The position numbers were made by a program, and so were the translations under genes. A stretch of DNA of 32,537 nucleotides from Elusimicrobiota bacterium (GTDB lineage Bacteria > Elusimicrobiota > Elusimicrobia > UBA1565 > UBA9628). The notes beneath the pieces are model-generated. The model did not search any database. It saw nothing but the letters and a program-made list of their open reading frames with translations, and was not told the DNA's origin. Below, in pieces: positions 28,477 through 32,537 of this stretch; position 1 is the first letter of the stretch; the number at the start of each line of letters is the position of its first letter. The stretch lies in assembly GCA_028868375.1 (NCBI GenBank), contig JAGWUP010000009.1, forward strand, positions 1 through 32,537, read 5' to 3'.

Positions 28477-28845
28477 CTATCCGCGCAGGACGTCGCCTTC
28501 AAACCGCATCGGCTGGGCCAGGCGGCGCAGCACGTCGGCAAGCGAGTAGCGCTCGCAGGGGCCGACGGACAAATCGGCCTTGAGGCGCCCGTCGGCCATG
28601 GACAGGGAGACGGGCTTCATGGTGAGGCGGTAGCCCAGCGCGCACTCCTTGGCGGTCCGGCGGATCGGCGGCGGGGCGGCCGCCATCCAGCGCAGGGCGT
28701 CCTCCGAGCTCCAGAAGGCCGCGGCGGGATAGAGGAACTTGCCGTCTCCGAACGTCGTCTCGTAGACGTCCTCGTAGAGAACCAGCCAGAGCTGCCGGGG
28801 CCCGCCGGACAGGCGCGAGAGGACCTCGGCCGAAGCATCCGCCAC
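28477..28845 (-). CDS. Small protein of unknown function
   Basis: A 122-residue protein not recognised as a family member. It contains a mixed alpha/beta stretch with RQLWLVLYEDVYETTFGDGKFLY, a Pro/Arg segment and an Arg/Leu-rich end, and no membrane segment. The GTG at 28845 is chosen because the codons upstream are Pro/Ala/Ser-rich and run toward the neighbouring gene. It is the first chromosomal gene after the att site. An overlapping minus-strand frame at 28499-28861 is Arg/Pro-rich and looks like a shadow. Confidence 0.5.
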   Translation of the reverse strand: MADASAEVLSRLSGGPRQLWLVLYEDVYETTFGDGKFLYPAAAFWSSEDALRWMAAAPPPIRRTAKECALGYRLTMKPVSLSMADGRLKADLSVGPCERYSLADVLRRLAQPMRFEGDVLRG

Positions 28846-28936
28846 GCCGCGATGATAGCATTTGGGCCTTGTTCCGGCCGCGGACGGCCGGGGCCCGGCC
28901 TGCGGCGGCGGAGCAGCCTCGCTAAACGCGGCGGCG

Positions 28937-29536
28937 CTAGCAGGGAAGCTCGCGCAACTGCCGGACGGCCGCCCCCAACTCGTCAACGAGAATCGCGAAA
29001 CCCTCGGGGGCGTCGGCCCGCCTGCGTTGGAATTGCCGCAGCAGCGCGCCGTAGTACCAGAGGATCTGGGAAGGCTCGGCGTTGAAGCGCTTCCAGACGG
29101 ATTTTCCGCCGCGGCGAACGTCGCGGACGATGGAGCTGGCGTTGTGGAGCTTGTCCGCCGCCGAGACGAGCAGGGAACGGGGATGGCAGGCCTTTACGTG
29201 CTTGATGTAGGCGAGCTTGCGCCGCATCCACGGGGGCTTGGGCGTGGTCTCGGAATCGGTGCAGTCCTTGACGATCCGCATGACCGGAGCGCCGAAGGAG
29301 CGCGCGAGCAGCCCATAGCTCACTCCGCAGTCCTCGACCGTGTCGTGCAGCAGGGCGGCGGCGGCCTGGTCCTGCGAGCCGCCGCGCTCTAGAACCAGGG
29401 AGGCGACGGCCATGGGATGGCTGAGATAGGGGACGTTCGTGCCCTTGCGCGTTTGCCCCTCGTGCGCGGCCAGGGCGAAGCGGAAGGCCTTCGCCAGCTT
29501 CCCGGTCAGCCTGGGCGCCGCCGCGGCTTTGGACAT
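28937..29536 (-). CDS. SpoT/MESH1-like HD-domain hydrolase
   Basis: A 199-residue single-domain HD phosphohydrolase resembling the (p)ppGpp hydrolase domain of RelA/SpoT and the small alarmone hydrolase MESH1. Visible ligands and motifs are H25, YLSHP (H40), the HD pair in LLHDTVED (H64, D65, with E68 and D69) and AADKLHN (D128). No synthetase, TGS or ACT domain follows. GGAGGT lies 8 bases before the ATG. It could degrade ppGpp or another pyrophosphorylated nucleotide. It is in the chromosomal flank, transcribed with the same orientation as its neighbours. Confidence 0.85.
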   Translation of the reverse strand: MSKAAAAPRLTGKLAKAFRFALAAHEGQTRKGTNVPYLSHPMAVASLVLERGGSQDQAAAALLHDTVEDCGVSYGLLARSFGAPVMRIVKDCTDSETTPKPPWMRRKLAYIKHVKACHPRSLLVSAADKLHNASSIVRDVRRGGKSVWKRFNAEPSQILWYYGALLRQFQRRRADAPEGFAILVDELGAAVRQLRELPC

Positions 29537-29570
29537 CGTTGCGACCTCCTCGCCGGACCTCGCCTAAGGC

Positions 29571-30443
29571 TCAAAGCCCAGCGCCTCGTTGGCCAAATCG
29601 TACCAAAGCATGCCCTCCACGAAGCGCACGAGCTCCGCCGCCGTCATCCGCGGGCTCCATGTGGCGGGTTTGAGAAGCTGAGGCCGCCAGCCGGCGGTGC
29701 TTTTCCAGCATCTCGACCGAGAGCAGGCCGCCGTGGAGGCCCCGCTCCTCCAGGCGCTTCGCCGCTTGTTGGAAGGCCCGCGAGGCATAAGCCTCGAGTT
29801 GCCCGCCAGCGACGTCTTCCTTCAAACCGGCCGCTTCGGCGCCCTCGATGATTCCTCGCCTGGAGGCCGCGATCATCTCTTGGGAGGCGCGGGCCCTGGT
29901 GAAGCGCATGGCGTCGCTGACGATGGCGCGCAGCTCCTCCTGGCCGAGATCCCACTGCACCTGCGCGGCTTGCCGATGGAATCGCTCCGCCAGCTCCGGC
30001 GAGAGGAGATAGAACTTGGCGTCAAGCCGCAGGATGCCGCGCTGTTGCTCCGGCGTCAGGGGCGCGGAAGCGGCCGCCCGGAGCAATTCCTCCGCTCGAG
30101 GGTCCAGCTCCCGCCGCAGCCTGTCGAGATTCGCCCGCAGGAGGTTCGATTGATTTTCCGGGCTTAGGGCCCCGAATCGCGCCGCGGGCGCGTTTCCCAA
30201 AAGCTCTCCGGCCGCCTCCTCGCCTCGGCCCACGGCCGAATCGAGCCTTAACTGCCCGAGCACACGCTCGACGTCGTCGTTCCACAGCCCGGGATCGGCT
30301 TGTATGCTCGGCAGGGCCTTGATCAGCGCGGGCGCGGCGGGGCCGGCGACGACCTCGGCGAACGCGCGCGTCGCGGACGGCCCCACGCTCGCGGCGAGCA
30401 CGGCGCCGGACAGGATGCGGGAAAGAACGGGTTTTAATTTCAT
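29571..30443 (-). CDS. Unknown secreted protein, probably frame-broken near its 3' end
   Basis: About 290 residues. The start is a plausible Sec signal peptide (MKLKPVLSRILSGAVLAASV, then an Ala-rich region ending near residue 30). The rest is strongly helical, rich in Ala, Leu, Arg and Glu, with no recognised domain. After about residue 258 the frame turns into Gly/Ala/Arg-rich sequence. The -1-type alternative frame ending at 29564 reads MTAAELVRFVEGMLWYDLANEALGFEP, which looks far more like a natural protein end. A frameshift or sequencing error around 29650-29680 is therefore likely. The ATG at 30443 is used; one at 30449 is also in frame. Confidence 0.55.
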   Translation of the reverse strand: MKLKPVLSRILSGAVLAASVGPSATRAFAEVVAGPAAPALIKALPSIQADPGLWNDDVERVLGQLRLDSAVGRGEEAAGELLGNAPAARFGALSPENQSNLLRANLDRLRRELDPRAEELLRAAASAPLTPEQQRGILRLDAKFYLLSPELAERFHRQAAQVQWDLGQEELRAIVSDAMRFTRARASQEMIAASRRGIIEGAEAAGLKEDVAGGQLEAYASRAFQQAAKRLEERGLHGGLLSVEMLEKHRRLAASASQTRHMEPADDGGGARALRGGHALVRFGQRGAGL

Positions 30444-30515
30444 GGGCATCCATCATAAAAGATGGCGCGAGGCGGCGCTTGAGTCGAAGGGCTTAGGACA
30501 GGCTGGGCAATGGGC

Positions 30516-31658
30516 CTAAGGACGCGTGGGCCCGGCCGCGCGCTTGAACAGGCCCCACTCCACCGTCACCCCGGGTCCGAAGGCGAAGGTGGCGATATGC
30601 CGCTGCCGCGCTTCGACGCGGTCGAGGAGGCGGGCCAAAACGAAGAGAAGGGCGGCGGCGCCGAGGTTTCCCGTGTTGTAAAGCGTGGCTAGGGAATGCT
30701 CCAAGGCCTGCGGCGGCCAGCCCTCCTTTTGGAAGACGCCTTCGACGGCCTCCAGGATGCTGGGCCCTCCGGGATGGACGGCCAGGGCCGGCCTGTCCGG
30801 GCCGCAGATCTCCCGCAGCGAGGCCAGCAGCTCGCCGCCGCGTTCCTCGGCGAAAAAGCGGGCCAGGCGCGGGGCGACCTCGCGGTCCAGCAGCATGCGG
30901 TAGGTGGGACGCTCGGAAATCAGGTCCGGGGCCATCCGCAGCATGTCCCGGCTGCCGGGGACCAGGGACATGCCGGCGCGCTCGAAGCGCCACTCCCCCT
31001 CCGGCGCCAGGACGAAGGCGCCGGCGCCGTCGGCGAAGAGGACGGAGGCGATGAGATGCCCGATATCCGTGACCCGGCAGTCGTACTGGATCGAGGCCGT
31101 CTCCACGGCGACGACGAGCGCGGCCTTGGCGTCGCCGGCGCGGATGAAGTCGCGCGCCACGCGCAGGCAGGTCATGCCGCAGAAGCAGCCGTTGAAGTTG
31201 AGCTCCTGCTTTTGGCAGTCCGGCGACAAGCCCAAGGCGTCGATGAGCGCGCAGGAGATGCCGGGCTCGGACCAGCCGGAGGTGCTGGTCGTGACGAGAT
31301 GGGTGATGTCGGCGGGATCGCCCCCCCAGCGCGCCAGGGCCGCGCGGGCTGCCTCTATGGCCAGCTTCGGCGCGCTGCGCATCCAGGCCCGCGCCCGCAA
31401 GTGGCCGGGAGGATCGAAGCGGTGGGGCGTGAAGATGTCCTCCGCGTCCTTGGGGCGCTCTGACTCCGGCAGCCAGCAGGGCTCCACGACGTGCCGGAAC
31501 TTGATGCCGCTGCCGTGGGCGAGCTTGCGCACGATCCCGCGCGGGCCCGGGCCCTGCCCATGCAGGCTCCTGGCCTGGGCGTCGACCTCCAGAAACCGCT
31601 CCGTCGTGATGCGGTAGGGCAGGGCCGTTCCGAAGCCGGCGATATGGGCCTCGCGCAT
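30516..31658 (-). CDS. Type III polyketide synthase / KAS III-like thiolase-fold enzyme
   Basis: A 380-residue condensing enzyme with the thiolase fold. The catalytic triad fits the chalcone/stilbene synthase family and not classic FabH: C158 in NFNGCFCGMTCLRVARD, H295 in LAVHPGGPSILEAVE and N331 in YNTGNLGAAALLF. Such enzymes extend an acyl-CoA starter with malonyl-CoA units to make alkylpyrones, alkylresorcinols or similar lipids. The ATG at 31658 begins the typical IAGFGTALP sequence; an in-frame GTG at 31667 is possible. It lies 18 bases after the stop of the ABC-GAF gene, so they may be one transcript. Confidence 0.85.
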   Translation of the reverse strand: MREAHIAGFGTALPYRITTERFLEVDAQARSLHGQGPGPRGIVRKLAHGSGIKFRHVVEPCWLPESERPKDAEDIFTPHRFDPPGHLRARAWMRSAPKLAIEAARAALARWGGDPADITHLVTTSTSGWSEPGISCALIDALGLSPDCQKQELNFNGCFCGMTCLRVARDFIRAGDAKAALVVAVETASIQYDCRVTDIGHLIASVLFADGAGAFVLAPEGEWRFERAGMSLVPGSRDMLRMAPDLISERPTYRMLLDREVAPRLARFFAEERGGELLASLREICGPDRPALAVHPGGPSILEAVEGVFQKEGWPPQALEHSLATLYNTGNLGAAALLFVLARLLDRVEARQRHIATFAFGPGVTVEWGLFKRAAGPTRP

Positions 31659-31676
31659 GGGCGCCACTATAGCAAA

Positions 31677-32537
31677 CTACCCCCTCGGGGGCGACGCTGG
31701 CCGGCCCAGGCGGCCGCAGCTCTCCAGGATGAGGCCCAGGGGCGCCGCGAACTCCCGGAAGCGCCGCTCGTCGTCGGAACTGAAGGGACCGCCCCCCGCC
31801 TTGTTGACCAGCTCGACGACGGCGAAGACCTTTCCCGCGCGGTCGTAGACCGGCATGCAGAGGATGCTCCTGGTCGTAAAGCCGGTCTCCCGGTCCACCG
31901 CAGCGTTGAAATCCGGATGGCCGGACGGCTCGGGGATGTTGAGGACCTCCGAGGTCCTGGCCACGCGCCCGGCGATCCCGGTGGACAGGGGGATGCGGAT
32001 CTCGATGGGCCGGCCGCCCTCTCCGTGCGCGATGCGCGAGCGCAGCACGCCCGCGCCGGCGTCCACCAGGAATATGCTGGCCCGCTCCGCCTGCAGCAGG
32101 TCCCGTATCCTCAGGGTGACGGCCTGCAGCATCTGGTCGAAGAGGGCCTCGACCGCCTCGCGGTTTCCCAGCTCCACGACGTTGATGAAGGCCTCCAGCT
32201 CGCGCGTCACCCGTTCCAGCATCTCGAGGAACTGCTTGTCCGGCATGCCGGTGACGTGCCGCACCAGCTCCCCCTTGCGCTGCAGGCAGGAGAACACCGA
32301 GAGCAGATTGCCGGCGTTGCGCAGCATGCCCGCGGCGAAGGAGGACAGCCTTCCGTCCTCCAGCATCAGGATCCGGTCGGCGACGTCGAGGATGCGGTTG
32401 TCGTGGGTCACCAAAAGGATCGCGCAGCCTTGGCCCTTGGCCAGGCGATGCAGCAGCTCGACGACCTCCCGACCGGATTTTTGGTCCAGCGCCGCCGTCG
32501 GCTCGTCGGCCAGAACGATCCGCGGCTGCCGGACCAA
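31677..32537 (-). CDS. ABC transporter ATPase fused to a C-terminal GAF domain (5' end outside window)
   Basis: The frame is open to the window edge, so the Walker A and signature motif lie outside. Visible are the ABC Walker B and D-loop (IVLADEPTAALDQ), the H-loop (LLVTHDNRIL) and VADRILMLEDGRL, which resemble LolD/MacB/DevA-type ATPases. A helical linker follows (about 75-120), then a GAF domain (about 125-280) with ERASIFLVDAGAGVL, STGIAGRVARTSEVLNIPE and RSILCMPVYD. The GAF domain would sense a small molecule or redox state and could gate transport. A GAF on an ABC ATPase is uncommon. No permease is visible inside the window. Confidence 0.85.
   Translation of the reverse strand: MVRQPRIVLADEPTAALDQKSGREVVELLHRLAKGQGCAILLVTHDNRILDVADRILMLEDGRLSSFAAGMLRNAGNLLSVFSCLQRKGELVRHVTGMPDKQFLEMLERVTRELEAFINVVELGNREAVEALFDQMLQAVTLRIRDLLQAERASIFLVDAGAGVLRSRIAHGEGGRPIEIRIPLSTGIAGRVARTSEVLNIPEPSGHPDFNAAVDRETGFTTRSILCMPVYDRAGKVFAVVELVNKAGGGPFSSDDERRFREFAAPLGLILESCGRLGRPASPPRG

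Noticed and set aside
30696-31617. Long plus-strand frames opposite the polyketide synthase-like gene
   Set aside because: The minus-strand protein has a full catalytic triad; the plus-strand frames are Ala/Gly/Arg-rich shadows.
1-32537. CRISPR arrays, rRNA genes or classic insertion sequences
   Set aside because: No regularly spaced repeats, rRNA-like sequence or DDE transposase genes with terminal repeats were seen.

Overview
The window is high-GC bacterial DNA. It looks like two integrated mobile elements sitting in tandem at a tRNA-fMet gene, followed by ordinary chromosome. The host cannot be named from sequence alone. The high GC and the style of the flanking genes are compatible with a high-GC lineage such as Elusimicrobiota, but that is only an impression.

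Layout. (1) Positions 1-6301 are the right part of element A: the end of a type IV secretion (conjugation) operon (VirB8-like, a bitopic VirB9/TraN-like protein, a small protein, a VirB10-like protein), a 314-residue tyrosine recombinase, an AbiE toxin-antitoxin pair, a DEDDh exonuclease, a helix-turn-helix protein and an outward-facing promoter. (2) A 101-bp sequence at 6302-6402, made of the 3' half of tRNA-fMet plus its terminator, recurs at 28306-28405. These copies look like attachment sites and bound element B (about 22 kb). (3) Element B opens with a second type of tyrosine recombinase. It then carries a four-gene ubiquitin-like conjugation operon (Ubl, E2-like, JAB peptidase, E1), an XRE/ImmA-IrrE pair, and a type IIS restriction-modification system whose methyltransferase fuses an m6A enzyme to a circularly permuted m5C enzyme. 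Next come a MerR-like protein, a nested inverted-repeat region, a replication-relaxation protein and a coupling ATPase. A 314-residue recombinase matching the one in element A follows. Last come a toxin/Panacea-antitoxin pair, two metallophosphoesterases, a close copy of the exonuclease, a SIR2-like protein with a zinc ribbon, a Fic protein, a pRiA4b ORF-3 protein, a phospholipase C-like protein and another outward promoter. (4) From about 28406 on is chromosomal flank, all on the minus strand: a small unknown protein, a SpoT/MESH1-like HD hydrolase, an unknown secreted protein with a probable frame break, a type III polyketide synthase-like enzyme, and an ABC ATPase fused to a GAF domain.

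The two elements share a plan: conjugation genes, then the 314-residue recombinase, then a toxin-antitoxin module, then the exonuclease, then other cargo, then an outward promoter and the att site. The cargo differs, so the stretch between the internal recombinase and the right end behaves like an exchangeable defence/cargo bay. The outward promoters would read through att into the integrase only when the ends are joined in a circle or in a tandem array, as here.
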